A DNA stretch of 64,000 bases from Anderseniella sp039978075 (GCA_039978075.1 JBDWCA010000015.1:248001-312000); one strand, 5' to 3'; counted from the stretch's first letter, positions 9,579 through 18,899 are shown. The notes: generated by a model not told the origin, from the sequence alone. Made by a program: numbers and translations.

Positions 9579-9805
9579 GCGCGTTACTTTACTCACAACC
9601 GCCAACCTGACTGAAAAACCAAATTCCCGCGCGGACTATATGCACGTCGCATCACTGCTTGCAACTCGATCCTGTGGCTTTTCTGGCAGGCAGGACCGGC
9701 AAAATCTGGCTCCATCTGACGCGCTGCACTGCCCTCTTGCGCAACGTCACGTCTTGTGGTGCCTAAGGGTGGAATTGACCACCTTTGACTTTGCGAGTGC
9801 GACCC

Positions 9806-10819
9806 ATGGAAATCGAACGCCCCTACCTCCTGTTTCTCGGTGATGTTCACGACCAACTGGCAGCCAAGACGGCGCAAGGCGTGGTCGACTGGCGTCCCGA
9901 TTGGTGCACCGGCCAGATGCGACTGGAAGGCTGTCAGGCCGACACCGGCCTGGCTGACATGAGCATCGATGAGGCCGTTGCGGCCGGGGCTCGTACAATG
10001 GTCGTGGGCGTTGTCAACTCCGGCGGAGTGTTGCCGGATCACTGGATTTCAGAAGTTGTGAAGGCCATCGAGGCTGGCATGAACGTAGCCACCGGCCTTC
10101 ACAAGCGGTTGTCTTCGATCCCCGAGATTGCAACAGCGGCCGAAAAGCACGGTGCAAAACTGCACGATGTTCGTTTTTCAGATGTTGCCTTTAACACCGG
10201 CAAGGGCACCAAGCGATCCGGCAAGCGGATACTGGCCGTTGGCACCGACTGTTCCGTCGGCAAGAAATACACTGCACTGGCCCTAGATCAGGAAATGCAG
10301 AAACGGGGCATGAAATCCGACTTCCGCGCCACCGGGCAAACAGGCGTATTGATCTCCGGCCGCGGTATTGCACTCGATGCTGTTGTCGCCGACTTCATTT
10401 CCGGCGCGGCTGAATGGATAAGCCCCGCCAACGACGACGACCACTGGGATTGTGTTGAAGGTCAGGGCTCGCTGTTCCACCCGGCGTTTGCCGGCGTGTC
10501 GCTTGGCCTGCTGCATGGCTCTCAACCCGATGCCTTCGTGGTGTGCCATGAACCAACGCGCACCAACATGCGCGGTGTGGAACATCCCCTGCCAACCATC
10601 CAGCAGGTTATCGATCGCAATATCGAGGACGGCAGCCTGACCAATCCGGACATTCAGTGTGTCGGTATTTGCGTCAACACCCAGAAACTTTCAGACACCG
10701 AGGCCAAAGACTATCTGGCCAAGCTTGAAAGCAAGTACGGCCTGCCCTGCGTGGACCCGATCCGCACCGGCATGGCGCCGATTGTCGACGAGATCCAGAA
10801 GCGTTTTCCATCCTCATGA
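9806..10819 (+). CDS. dgcN: DgcN, N-acetyltransferase of D-glutamate catabolism (DUF1611)
   Basis: This 337-residue protein has the DUF1611 layout: an N-terminal Rossmann-like domain and a C-terminal P-loop domain with GTDCSVGKKYT at about 146-156. In the described DgcN-DgcA pathway of marine bacteria, DgcN N-acetylates D-glutamate and DgcA then epimerises the product to N-acetyl-L-glutamate. The ATG at 9806 fits family length better than a TTG at 9785. Its stop overlaps the dgcA start by four bases (ATGA), implying translational coupling. The pairing makes the assignment strong. Confidence 0.88.
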   Translation: MEIERPYLLFLGDVHDQLAAKTAQGVVDWRPDWCTGQMRLEGCQADTGLADMSIDEAVAAGARTMVVGVVNSGGVLPDHWISEVVKAIEAGMNVATGLHKRLSSIPEIATAAEKHGAKLHDVRFSDVAFNTGKGTKRSGKRILAVGTDCSVGKKYTALALDQEMQKRGMKSDFRATGQTGVLISGRGIALDAVVADFISGAAEWISPANDDDHWDCVEGQGSLFHPAFAGVSLGLLHGSQPDAFVVCHEPTRTNMRGVEHPLPTIQQVIDRNIEDGSLTNPDIQCVGICVNTQKLSDTEAKDYLAKLESKYGLPCVDPIRTGMAPIVDEIQKRFPSS

Positions 10820-11811
10820 CCAGCCGGCGCAAATTCTCTGTTGCTCATGAAAGCTGGCCTATTGCCGGCAGCTTCTCCATTTCACGCGGCACCAAGACCA
10901 CAGCCGAGGTGATCAAGGTCACGCTGGAGCAGGATGGTGCCGTCGGCGTCGGCGAGAGCGTGCCTTACGCGCGCTATAATGAAACCATCGACGCTACACT
11001 GGAAGCACTTGATGCTACTCGTACTGCGATCGAGGCCGGATGCACCCGGGCGGATGTGCCGAAGATGCTGAGCCTGCACGCAGCGCAAAATGCCCTGGAT
11101 TGTGCCTTGTGGGACCTGGAAGCCAAACTCACCGGAACACCGGTCTGGCAACTGGCCGGGCTGGACAAACAGCCGGAACCGATAATTACCGCCTATACAC
11201 TCAGCCTTGAGACGCCGGAAAAAATGGCCGAGGCCGCTGCAAAGGCAAGCGAGAGGCCTTTGCTCAAGATCAAGCTCGGTGGCGATGGTGACCATGAACG
11301 CCTGCGCGCCATTCGCGCCGCTGCCCCTGATACCCGCCTGATCATTGATGCCAATGAGGCCTGGAAGCCTGCCGATCTGGACAATCATCTCGCTGTCTGT
11401 GCCGAAACGTCGGTTGAACTGGTCGAGCAACCGCTGCCCGCAGGTGATGACGAAGCCCTGCGCGGCCTGGGCAGGACCGATGTGCTGATCTGCGCCGATG
11501 AAAGCGCGCACGGCAAGGAAGACCTGCACAAGCTGGCAGGCAAATACAGCGCCATCAACATCAAGCTGGACAAAACCGGCGGGCTGACCGAGGCACTGGC
11601 ACTGGCGCATGCGGCGCGTGAACAGGACTTTGAGATCATGATCGGCTGCATGCTGGCAACGTCGCTGGCCATGGCGCCCGGTCACATTGTCGGCCAGACC
11701 GCACGCGTCGTTGATCTCGATGGCCCGCTGTTGCTGGCCAGGGACCGCGATCCGGGCATCCGGTTTGACGGGTCGCTGATGTACCCGCCGCCTCCTGCAT
11801 TGTGGGGCTAA
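10816..11811 (+). CDS. dgcA: DgcA, N-acetyl-D-glutamate racemase (enolase superfamily)
   Basis: This 331-residue protein has the N-terminal capping domain and C-terminal barrel of the muconate-lactonising/dipeptide-epimerase group. The KxK catalytic lysine is in LLKIKLGG (near 153). Metal ligands appear as IIDANEAW, ELVEQPL and ICADES, and the second lysine is in INIKLDKTGG. Taken alone it could be called L-Ala-D/L-Glu epimerase, but coupling to dgcN points to N-acetyl-D-glutamate. Its 3' end overlaps the convergent MFS gene by four bases. Confidence 0.87.
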   Translation: MTSRRKFSVAHESWPIAGSFSISRGTKTTAEVIKVTLEQDGAVGVGESVPYARYNETIDATLEALDATRTAIEAGCTRADVPKMLSLHAAQNALDCALWDLEAKLTGTPVWQLAGLDKQPEPIITAYTLSLETPEKMAEAAAKASERPLLKIKLGGDGDHERLRAIRAAAPDTRLIIDANEAWKPADLDNHLAVCAETSVELVEQPLPAGDDEALRGLGRTDVLICADESAHGKEDLHKLAGKYSAINIKLDKTGGLTEALALAHAAREQDFEIMIGCMLATSLAMAPGHIVGQTARVVDLDGPLLLARDRDPGIRFDGSLMYPPPPALWG

Positions 11812-12959
11812 CCGGCAGTTCTCGCTTTCAGAACCAAACTCAATACCAGCGCGACACCACACATCGCGGCCATCCACAGATAACTCAGCGCTGCGTGGGC
11901 ACCATATGCCCATCCGGCAAGAGCAATGGCACTGGTCATGAACACCCCGCCCGAGATTGCCACAAACATTCCCTGCGCCGTTCCTGCAAAATCGGCATCC
12001 ATGAAGCGGCGTATATAGTAGATGGTGCCCAGATGGGTCATGCCGTAGCTGGCCGCATGCATGACCTGCAGCAGCATGACCACCGCCAGAGGGGGATCAA
12101 ATGCCATTCCTGCCCAGCGAAGCACCCCGAAGCCAGCACCCGCCAGCAGCAACAGGACGGGGCCCATTCGTTCGATTGATCCACGTGCATACATGAACAG
12201 CACAATCTCGGCGACCACACCGATTGACCACAGAGCACCGATGGTCACCGCGGAATACCCCAGGCTCTCCCAGTGCAGCGAGCCGAAGCTGTAGTAGACC
12301 GCGTGGCTTGTCTGGGTCAGGCCCGCCACCAGGATCAAAAGGATAAAACTGCCCGTCATCAGCACTTTACCTGCAGCGGCTATTGTCGGCGGCCTGCTGT
12401 CACCTGCCTTCGCCCCTCCCAGTTTCGGCAGGACAATGGCACTGAGCGCCATGAGTACATGGGTCACCAGCAACACCCAGATCAGGCTGGCCTTGTCGAT
12501 CACCAGAAGCAACGCCCCTGCCCCCAGGGATCCCGCAATAAAGGTAATGGAGCCGGCGATACGCACCCGGCCATAGTCGTACAGTCCGGCGTCAGACTGT
12601 TCGACCGCAACCGCATCCAGCATTGGCATGATTGGTGCCCAGCACATCGCCGCCAGTACGATCATGGCCACAATCGCATCCCTGCTTTCAACCAGCCCGG
12701 CGGCCAGCATGAACACGGCTGCCAGGCTCGACAGAACGATGATGAACCTGCGCCGGGCGCGATATTTGTCCGCCACATAGGTCAGCACCGGGGTGGCTAC
12801 CACACGCACCACCGATTGACTGGCAATTGCAAATGCAACGTCTGCAATCGAAAACCCGCGCGCCGCCAGCCACACCGGCAGGAACGGCAACATCACCCCG
12901 ACCATGAGGAGCAGAGAGCCATACACGGCTCCTGTGCGCACTGCCATCGGGTTGATCAT
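11808..12959 (-). CDS. MFS transporter, phenylpropionate-permease (HcaT)-like
   Basis: The product is 383 residues with about 12 hydrophobic segments. The loop between helices 2 and 3 reads ADKYRARRR, and PMLDAVAVEQ and YGRVRIAGS are typical of the MFS_1_like/HcaT group. The ligand is unknown; import of D-glutamate or an amino-acid derivative for the convergent dgcNA pair is possible but unproven. The ATG at 12959 is preceded by CGAGGTAAC; a longer TTG start at 12989 would place that site inside the gene. Confidence 0.8.
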   Translation of the reverse strand: MINPMAVRTGAVYGSLLLMVGVMLPFLPVWLAARGFSIADVAFAIASQSVVRVVATPVLTYVADKYRARRRFIIVLSSLAAVFMLAAGLVESRDAIVAMIVLAAMCWAPIMPMLDAVAVEQSDAGLYDYGRVRIAGSITFIAGSLGAGALLLVIDKASLIWVLLVTHVLMALSAIVLPKLGGAKAGDSRPPTIAAAGKVLMTGSFILLILVAGLTQTSHAVYYSFGSLHWESLGYSAVTIGALWSIGVVAEIVLFMYARGSIERMGPVLLLLAGAGFGVLRWAGMAFDPPLAVVMLLQVMHAASYGMTHLGTIYYIRRFMDADFAGTAQGMFVAISGGVFMTSAIALAGWAYGAHAALSYLWMAAMCGVALVLSLVLKARTAG

Positions 12960-13080
12960 GTTACCTCGGTAAACCAGCAATTGTTTCAAAACAGTTCGTA
13001 CGGAAAGGTTTCAGTAACCAAACTCGTCAATACTATGCGGTATTGTTTGTTATGCGTCGGGACGCAGGGAATTTAAAATC

Positions 13081-14091
13081 ATGTCGGACAGTTCGGCTTT
13101 AGACACCATCGATGGCCTCGACTATGAGGAAATCGAGCAGGCCGTCATGGAAACCAGCCGTGGTCGCTGGTTCCTGACAGAATTCGCGCGCCGCCACAAG
13201 GCGGCTGACACCGCGGTTCTGCTGGGTGCAATAAGACGACTTGAAAGCCAGATCCAGTCCATGTCAGCCGACGCACCTGATTCACCTGATGCGGACCATC
13301 CACAAGGGCATGCAGACCTGCCGCCAGCTGAGGCGCAAGCTGCAGATAATGGCGACGAGGTCGCCGACTATGACGAGATTGCCGACAAGCTTGACCGCAC
13401 CACGCAACTGGTCCGCCGCCTGCGCAGCTCGCACAAGCTTATTGGCGACGCCGCCGACAAGCCACTGACGGCCCCGAAATCAGTTTCAATGAAATCAACC
13501 CCTGCGGTCCCCGCCGGCGATCCGCCTGGTTTTGTCGGATCCGACGATGACATTTTTGCAGACAACAATTCAATTGCGTCCGCCCTGCAACAACAAGCAG
13601 ATGCGGCAAAAACAGGCCCCGGCGCAGATAGCGCAGACGCATCACCCGCCAACGGCGACACATTGAATTTCACCGATCTTGATGAAGTCGATGACACCGC
13701 ACAAAGCGATGCAGTAGACGCCAATGATGATGGTGCTGCAGATCAATCTGAACAACTCACAGAAGCGGGCCCGGCACCGTCACAGTTCAAGAAAATGCCT
13801 GTTCCGCCATCAGCTGATGCAGAAAAAACCAACCCAAATGGCCGCATCAGCCTGAGCAGCCCGACGGCTGCAAACCAGGTTCATGCTGCAAATGGAACTG
13901 CCGCAGTTCCCGAACAGCCCGCGCCCAACCCGGAAGCGCCGGACACGTCTGCAGCAACAATCGAAGAAGAGCAGGCCGAAAAACCCAAAAAGCGGATCAT
14001 AGTAATCCGCCGCCCTGCCGATCACCCCGGTGACATCCCTCTGGCCGACAGTGCCAATGACCTGCCCGGTGACAGCCCCTCCGCGGCTTGA
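13081..14091 (+). CDS. Acidic, largely disordered protein with a conserved-type N-terminal domain; function unknown
   Basis: Of 336 residues, only about 1-60 look folded: YEEIEQAVMETSRGRWFLTE followed by RRHKAADTAVLLGAIRRLE, a helical segment I recall from other alphaproteobacterial hypothetical proteins. A second short helix around 100-120 reads KLDRTTQLVRRLRSSHKL. The remainder is rich in Asp, Ala, Pro and Glu without repeats. The tail is basic and hydrophobic (KKRIIVIRRP). There is no signal peptide or membrane segment. It is divergent from the MFS gene. No function is assigned. Confidence 0.75.
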   Translation: MSDSSALDTIDGLDYEEIEQAVMETSRGRWFLTEFARRHKAADTAVLLGAIRRLESQIQSMSADAPDSPDADHPQGHADLPPAEAQAADNGDEVADYDEIADKLDRTTQLVRRLRSSHKLIGDAADKPLTAPKSVSMKSTPAVPAGDPPGFVGSDDDIFADNNSIASALQQQADAAKTGPGADSADASPANGDTLNFTDLDEVDDTAQSDAVDANDDGAADQSEQLTEAGPAPSQFKKMPVPPSADAEKTNPNGRISLSSPTAANQVHAANGTAAVPEQPAPNPEAPDTSAATIEEEQAEKPKKRIIVIRRPADHPGDIPLADSANDLPGDSPSAA

Positions 14092-14126
14092 GCGATTGAC
14101 CCCGCCTGGAATGCGGCCAAACTGTA

Positions 14127-14531
14127 CTACTCAGCCCGAAGACTTGCCTCGAACCCTTCGCGATCCTGCTCGATTTTGTCGAGAACCGTCTTGAGCGCGT
14201 ATGGCCTTTTGTCATGCATACCGCTCCAGATGATGATTTCCAGCAGGATCGGCGCCAGGTCCCGCCCCTTCTTTGTCAGTTCATAGACAAACGCCCTGCG
14301 GTTTTCCGGGTCACGCGATTTCACGACGATGCCCTCCGCTTCCAGGTGTTTGAGTCTGGCAATGAGGATGTTTGACGCAATCCCCTCATCAGCTTCCAGA
14401 AACTCGCTATAGGTCCTTTTGCCCTGCAGCATGATCTCCCGGATGATCAGCAGGCTCCACCGGTCTCCGAATGTGTCGAGCCCGAATGCTATCGGGCAAC
14501 CGGTCTCGCGTTTATTGCTTTCAGTCTTCAT
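14127..14531 (-). CDS. HxlR-family winged-helix regulator
   Basis: The 134 residues are typical of HxlR: Cys near position 12 in TGCPIA, then FGDRWSLLIIREIM, the recognition region SNILIARLKHLE, and the wing SRDPENRRAFVYEL. Members usually sense aldehydes, redox state or aromatic ligands and bind as dimers to palindromes. It is divergent from the secreted cupin gene. The 111-base gap holds two nearly identical 19-base boxes, so it probably controls both genes. A TTGCAT-N17-TAAAAT promoter would start transcription at or next to its ATG. Confidence 0.9.
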   Translation of the reverse strand: MKTESNKRETGCPIAFGLDTFGDRWSLLIIREIMLQGKRTYSEFLEADEGIASNILIARLKHLEAEGIVVKSRDPENRRAFVYELTKKGRDLAPILLEIIIWSGMHDKRPYALKTVLDKIEQDREGFEASLRAE

Positions 14532-14537
14532 ATCCGC

Positions 14538-14566
14538 ATTTTAGAAAATTAACTTGCAAAATGCAA
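14538..14566 (-). promoter_or_regulatory. Promoter of the HxlR gene, probably leaderless
   Basis: On the minus strand TTGCAT (14566-14561) and TAAAAT (14543-14538) are separated by exactly 17 bases. Transcription starting about 7 bases below the -10 falls on the ATG at 14531, and no Shine-Dalgarno sequence precedes that ATG. The -35 element lies inside operator copy 1, which fits autorepression. Confidence 0.5.
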
Positions 14567-14572
14567 TACGTA
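14554..14572. promoter_or_regulatory. HxlR operator copy 1
   Basis: TTGCAAAATGCAATACGTA consists of the perfect palindrome TTGCA-AAA-TGCAA followed by the palindrome TACGTA. It overlaps the -35 of the regulator gene. Confidence 0.65.
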
Positions 14573-14591
14573 CATCTATGTGATTTATATA

Positions 14592-14610
14592 TTGCAAAAC
14601 GCAATACGTA
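14592..14610. promoter_or_regulatory. HxlR operator copy 2
   Basis: TTGCAAAACGCAATACGTA differs from copy 1 by one base and starts 38 bases further on, nearer the cupin gene. The spacing of nearly four helical turns would put two dimers on roughly the same face. Confidence 0.65.
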
Positions 14611-14642
14611 TTTTTACCCATTCGAACCACATGGAGTTCCTG

Positions 14643-15362
14643 ATGAAAACGCCCCTGCAAATATTTCGCAGCGCCGCCCTGGCGACCACGCTCACAGTCG
14701 CAACCGCACTTACCACCCCAGTCGGGGCGGCATCAACCGAAGCAGCCACCAAACTGCTGACCGCCAACTTTGCATTGCGACAGGTTGTTCAGGTCGAAGT
14801 CGGAGATTTCCGTTTCAAGCCGGGCCAGGTTGCGCCGGTTCATATCCATGAAGCCCCGGCAATCGGCTATGTCAGCAAAGGTATGATCATCTATCAGGTC
14901 GAAGGTGGAAAACCGCAAATTTTGCGTGCAGGCGATGCATTCTTTGAGCCGGTAGGAACCCGTATTCTGCGGTTCGATAACGCTTCAGCTACCGAAGAGG
15001 CGATCTTCCTGGACTTCAATCTGGAACAGACCAACGAACCGTTCATCGTATTTGAGGAAAAACCGACGGAAGCGATCGACCGCAGAACGCTGCCAACCGT
15101 CAAGCTGGATGGACTCCACACCGAAAAGGCCGAAGTCTACAGCAACACGATCAATCCGAACGGCTCGATAATCTTGGAAGGCAGTGAACCAACACTTGGT
15201 CTCGTTGCCGAAGGTGTCGTCGAGTTTCAGGTCAGCGGGCGTGAGGTGACACGTCTTGTGGCCGGACAGACCTTTGCGCTCCCCGAAGTCGGTTCTAAGG
15301 CAACAATAATGAACACATCCAGCGAGGTTTCTGCCAATGTGATCACGCTGCGGCTTTACTGA
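14643..15362 (+). CDS. Exported bicupin protein
   Basis: The 239-residue product starts with a signal peptide (basic start, hydrophobic core, TPVGAAST cleavage region near 28). Cupin 1 is at about 50-125, with PVHIHEAPAIGYVSKG as the metal-binding first motif. A degenerate second cupin at about 160-235 has LVAEGVVEFQV but few histidines. The ATG at 14643 is preceded by GGAG; the open frame extends to a GTG at 14580 that would lie inside the operator region. It is presumably controlled by the divergent HxlR protein. Substrate unknown; periplasmic location inferred. Confidence 0.8.
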   Translation: MKTPLQIFRSAALATTLTVATALTTPVGAASTEAATKLLTANFALRQVVQVEVGDFRFKPGQVAPVHIHEAPAIGYVSKGMIIYQVEGGKPQILRAGDAFFEPVGTRILRFDNASATEEAIFLDFNLEQTNEPFIVFEEKPTEAIDRRTLPTVKLDGLHTEKAEVYSNTINPNGSIILEGSEPTLGLVAEGVVEFQVSGREVTRLVAGQTFALPEVGSKATIMNTSSEVSANVITLRLY

Positions 15363-15368
15363 CCAGAT

Positions 15369-15390
15369 GGCGGGCTGCAACCAGCCCGCC
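15369..15390. terminator. Bidirectional hairpin between convergent genes
   Basis: GGCGGGCTG (15369-15377), a CAAC loop and CAGCCCGCC (15382-15390) form a 9-bp GC-rich stem between the cupin stop and the channel stop. There is no long T-tract on either side, so termination strength is uncertain. Confidence 0.55.
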
Positions 15391-15394
15391 ACAA

Positions 15395-17668
15395 TCAAGC
15401 CGGTTTCTCGATCACCGTCTGTACAGCGCCGACCGCAGCTTCCTGTTTCGCGGCGTCCGGTTTCTTGTCGTCCCCGGCAATACGCACGGTTACTTCCCGG
15501 TGGGCAAAATGAATGCCGTTCGCCTCGAACAGTTCCTGAATGCGGTGATAGACAACCTTGCGGACATCAAACTGGTCGCCGGGTTTGGTCATGAACTTGA
15601 CCCGCACGATCATTGCGGAATCGTCCATCTGTTTCACACCTTGTGATTTCAAAGGCTGCATGAACTTGTCACCGATCTCCGGGTGTTCCAGCAACTCTAT
15701 CCCGAGCTTCTTGACCAGTTTGCGGACCTTTTCGATGTCGGTGTCATAGGTCAGCCTCAAAGGCAGTTTCATCATCACCCAGTCACGGGAAAAATTAGTC
15801 AGCTGCTTGATCTCGCCAAACGGTATCGTGTTGAGCGGACCATTGTGATGGCGCAACTGCATGGAGCGGATTGAAATCTTTTCAACCGTGCCTTTGGCTG
15901 ACCCGATGTCAATGTATTCGCCTTTGCGGAATGCATCATCCATCAGGAAGAAGGCGCCGGAGAAAATATCCCTGATCAGGGTCTGGGCACCGAACCCGAT
16001 GGCGAGGCCTACTACACCGGCGCCGGCGAACAGCGGTGCAATATTCACGCCCATTTCCGATAAGGCAATCATGCCGGCAATGGTGACGATGGTAATCAGC
16101 AGAAAATTCCTGAAGATCGGCAATAGTGTCGCCAGCCGGGTCGCCCCTGCACCGCCGGGTTCGCCGCCGATTTCAGCTTCCTCTCCTGCGTGAGGATCTT
16201 CTTCTGCAACCTTGCTGTCTATCCACAGTTCGACAGCACGATAGGCGATGTAGGCACCGAACAAGACGACTATAACGTCCAGTGAGCGGGCCACCCAGTT
16301 TGACGGATCGCCGAAGTTGATACCCCAAACCTGCGCGATCGCTGCAAGTCCAAGAAATGCAATGCCCAGCGCCGCTGCATGTTCGAGCAATCCCTTGAAG
16401 ACCGAAGCGGAATCGGATTCGGCATCAATCGCAATCTCGTGTTCATCGTAAATGTCGGCCGCTGCGCCTTCTTCCCCATCCGGTGTCGCCAGTGCCGGCG
16501 GCAGCCTTTTTTCGCGCGTGGCAAACAGCTTGTCGATCAGCACCAGGGTAATGCCGTAAACCACAAGAGCCGCAATCAGGACAGCAAGCGGCGCGCCGAC
16601 CAGACCGCTCGATGCCGGCTGATCCAGCAGCAACCGGACGGCTGACACCGTCCACGCACCCAGGACATAAATGATGATGATGACATGCCAGGACCTGGCC
16701 AGCGCACGCAACCAGAACGGTTTGTCATCCATGCTGCCAAACCCTGCAATAGCCTGCGCAACCGAACTTCGGTGTACCATCGCAATGCAACAAAACAGCA
16801 GTGCCGAAACCAGTGATCCGAACATCAGCATCAGCTTGTGCGTGCTGACATCAAGCCCCAGGTGATCCATCCACACGCACAACCCGACGATGGAAAGCGA
16901 GATCGCTGTGGCAATCAACAGGGTCTGATAGAGTCGTTCAGACTCTGTATCGTCCATGTTGATCATGCGGTAATTGGGTACGTTCGGGACCAGCATGTTG
17001 ATGTAGATGGCCCGCATCAGCCGGTAGGCCATATAGGTCCACACTACGGCAAGGCCGGTCACCCTGCTGGGCATGTGCTCTCCCGCATATATGATAACAA
17101 TAATGCTGCCAACCGCTGCAACCAGCAATGCGAACAAACTGAATGTCGTTCCTCTGAACAGGAGATAGCTGATCTTCTGTTGCCTGCTGGTGGGAACGTC
17201 AGGAACTCTGGGCGCAAATACATCCCTCACCCAGTTGGCAGCCGGTTTCGCAGCGAGCCGCCCCAGCACAACACCGGCCACGCCAGCCGCCAGAGCATAG
17301 AACAGCCAGTTGATCTTGTCGTCAGGACTGGCCTTGGCAAGCGTGGCCTTCATATTGCCAATCGCCTCGCCCGCCTTGCCGACGGTGAGTTTAAAACGGA
17401 ACAGGGCCCGATTGAGGATATCCGAAATACCGGCTTCATTGGCGGTGCGGCCTGCCTTGGCCGCATCGGTTGAATTGCCCACGACGATGACAGTCGCTCC
17501 ATCACGCGCCGCCTTCTCCAAGGCCGGCTTTATGGCATCAACAACATTTGTCGAACCTGCAGCATCTTGTGCGGCCACCGGCACACTCGCCGCATGCAAT
17601 GCAATCACCATTGCGATTGCTACTGCACAGATTACGCGCCGCCACCCGGTTGTTCCCGGAACTGCCAT
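15395..17668 (-). CDS. Large MscS-family mechanosensitive channel
   Basis: The 757-residue protein has a signal peptide ending near AAQDAAG and a periplasmic helical stretch to about 120. About ten hydrophobic segments follow, and then the MscS core. The pore helix GVVGLAIGFGAQTLIRD lies near residue 560, followed by the beta domain (DIGSAKGTVEKISIRS) and the C-terminal domain. It opens on membrane tension to release solutes. The size resembles the larger homologues such as YbiO rather than the 286-residue MscS. I chose the ATG at 17668 because GGAGGG lies 8 bases upstream; an ATG at 17683 would swallow that site. Confidence 0.9.
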   Translation of the reverse strand: MAVPGTTGWRRVICAVAIAMVIALHAASVPVAAQDAAGSTNVVDAIKPALEKAARDGATVIVVGNSTDAAKAGRTANEAGISDILNRALFRFKLTVGKAGEAIGNMKATLAKASPDDKINWLFYALAAGVAGVVLGRLAAKPAANWVRDVFAPRVPDVPTSRQQKISYLLFRGTTFSLFALLVAAVGSIIVIIYAGEHMPSRVTGLAVVWTYMAYRLMRAIYINMLVPNVPNYRMINMDDTESERLYQTLLIATAISLSIVGLCVWMDHLGLDVSTHKLMLMFGSLVSALLFCCIAMVHRSSVAQAIAGFGSMDDKPFWLRALARSWHVIIIIYVLGAWTVSAVRLLLDQPASSGLVGAPLAVLIAALVVYGITLVLIDKLFATREKRLPPALATPDGEEGAAADIYDEHEIAIDAESDSASVFKGLLEHAAALGIAFLGLAAIAQVWGINFGDPSNWVARSLDVIVVLFGAYIAYRAVELWIDSKVAEEDPHAGEEAEIGGEPGGAGATRLATLLPIFRNFLLITIVTIAGMIALSEMGVNIAPLFAGAGVVGLAIGFGAQTLIRDIFSGAFFLMDDAFRKGEYIDIGSAKGTVEKISIRSMQLRHHNGPLNTIPFGEIKQLTNFSRDWVMMKLPLRLTYDTDIEKVRKLVKKLGIELLEHPEIGDKFMQPLKSQGVKQMDDSAMIVRVKFMTKPGDQFDVRKVVYHRIQELFEANGIHFAHREVTVRIAGDDKKPDAAKQEAAVGAVQTVIEKPA

Positions 17669-17815
17669 GCCCCATCCCTCCATGTGTCATCCAGACTCCC
17701 GCTTTGCTGCCAGGAAAGCATGACTGCCGACCGATCTTGCCTGACCGGTTCCGGTTTGGATGTTAGTTCATAGGCAAAGGTTACTGCAACGGGTAAGGGA
17801 TAATCCGGACTGACT

Positions 17816-18817
17816 TCAACCCTGACTGGCACCCAGTATATCGAGCATCATTTCCGCATCTGCGTTTCCACCGGACAGCGTCGCCGCAACGGTCTTGTCA
17901 GAACAGTCAATCTTGCCTGCTAACAGCGCAGCTAGCGCCACCGCGCCGCCGGGTTCAACGACAAGCTTGAGGGTTTCAAATGCAAACCGCACCGCTGTGC
18001 GCACTTCGTCTTCCGATACGGCCAGGCCGCCCGACAGCCGCGGCTGGTTCACCGAAAACGTCAGTTCACCCGGTGTCGGTGTTACAATGGCATCGCAGAT
18101 CGACATGGCGCCCGGTTCATTGCTGACCCGCTCTCCCGCCACCAGTGAGCGGCCGTAATCATCAAAGCCTTCAGGTTCACATGCATAGATTTTCGCATCC
18201 GGCACCATGGCCTGAACCGTCAGGGCCACGCCGGCAGTCAACCCACCGCCGCCGGTGCAGACCAGCATGGTATCCAGCGTCTCGCCGTGTTCCTTCAGGT
18301 CTTCAACCAGTTCAAGTCCGGCGGTTCCCTGTCCGGCTATGATCCACGGATGTTCATAAGGCGGCACCAGTTGCGCGCTGCGCTCAGAGGCAATGGCATC
18401 ACCGATTTCCTCACGGTTTTCACCAAATCGGTCATAGGTGACGACTTCTGCGCCAAGGGCGATTGTGTTGCGTTTCTTGATGGCAGGTGCGTCTTCCGGC
18501 ATGACGATCAGCGCTGGAATACCCATCATCCGGGCAGCCGCAGCAACACCCTGCGCATGGTTTCCCGACGAATAGGCCACGACACCACCGCTGTTATCAC
18601 GGGCATTGAGCCTGGAAATAAAGTTCCAGGCGCCGCGAAACTTGAATGATCCGGTCCGCTGCAGGCACTCCGGCTTTAAAAAGATTCGCCCGCCGGTCAT
18701 CTCGTCCAATACATCGGACCTGACCAGCGGCGTACGTACAGCACGGCCTTTAAGCCGCTGGGATGCTTCAACAATATCGCTGAACTCTGGCGTTTTAAAC
18801 TGCGGCACGGCCATCAT
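17816..18817 (-). CDS. PLP-dependent threonine/serine dehydratase family enzyme
   Basis: This 333-residue fold-type II protein has the PLP lysine in SFKFRGAWN (near 54), the substrate loop SSGNHAQGVA (near 85) and the phosphate-binding loop TGGGGLTAGV (near 188). It lacks the C-terminal ACT-like regulatory domain of biosynthetic IlvA, so a catabolic threonine or serine dehydratase, or a 3-hydroxyaspartate dehydratase or serine racemase relative, is likely. It is a single gene, divergent from the DUF2852 gene. Confidence 0.85.
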   Translation of the reverse strand: MMAVPQFKTPEFSDIVEASQRLKGRAVRTPLVRSDVLDEMTGGRIFLKPECLQRTGSFKFRGAWNFISRLNARDNSGGVVAYSSGNHAQGVAAAARMMGIPALIVMPEDAPAIKKRNTIALGAEVVTYDRFGENREEIGDAIASERSAQLVPPYEHPWIIAGQGTAGLELVEDLKEHGETLDTMLVCTGGGGLTAGVALTVQAMVPDAKIYACEPEGFDDYGRSLVAGERVSNEPGAMSICDAIVTPTPGELTFSVNQPRLSGGLAVSEDEVRTAVRFAFETLKLVVEPGGAVALAALLAGKIDCSDKTVAATLSGGNADAEMMLDILGASQG

Positions 18818-18899
18818 TTTGCATCATCCACCTTGAACATTGAGCAAAAGGTTACCACATCTGCATCATCAGTTATCCAAAAACCGGAGGGATTTACAC

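Noticed and set aside
10882..11913. Minus-strand open frame of 343 codons opposite dgcA
   Set aside because: It is antisense to a gene with all enolase-superfamily catalytic residues and has no domain of its own.
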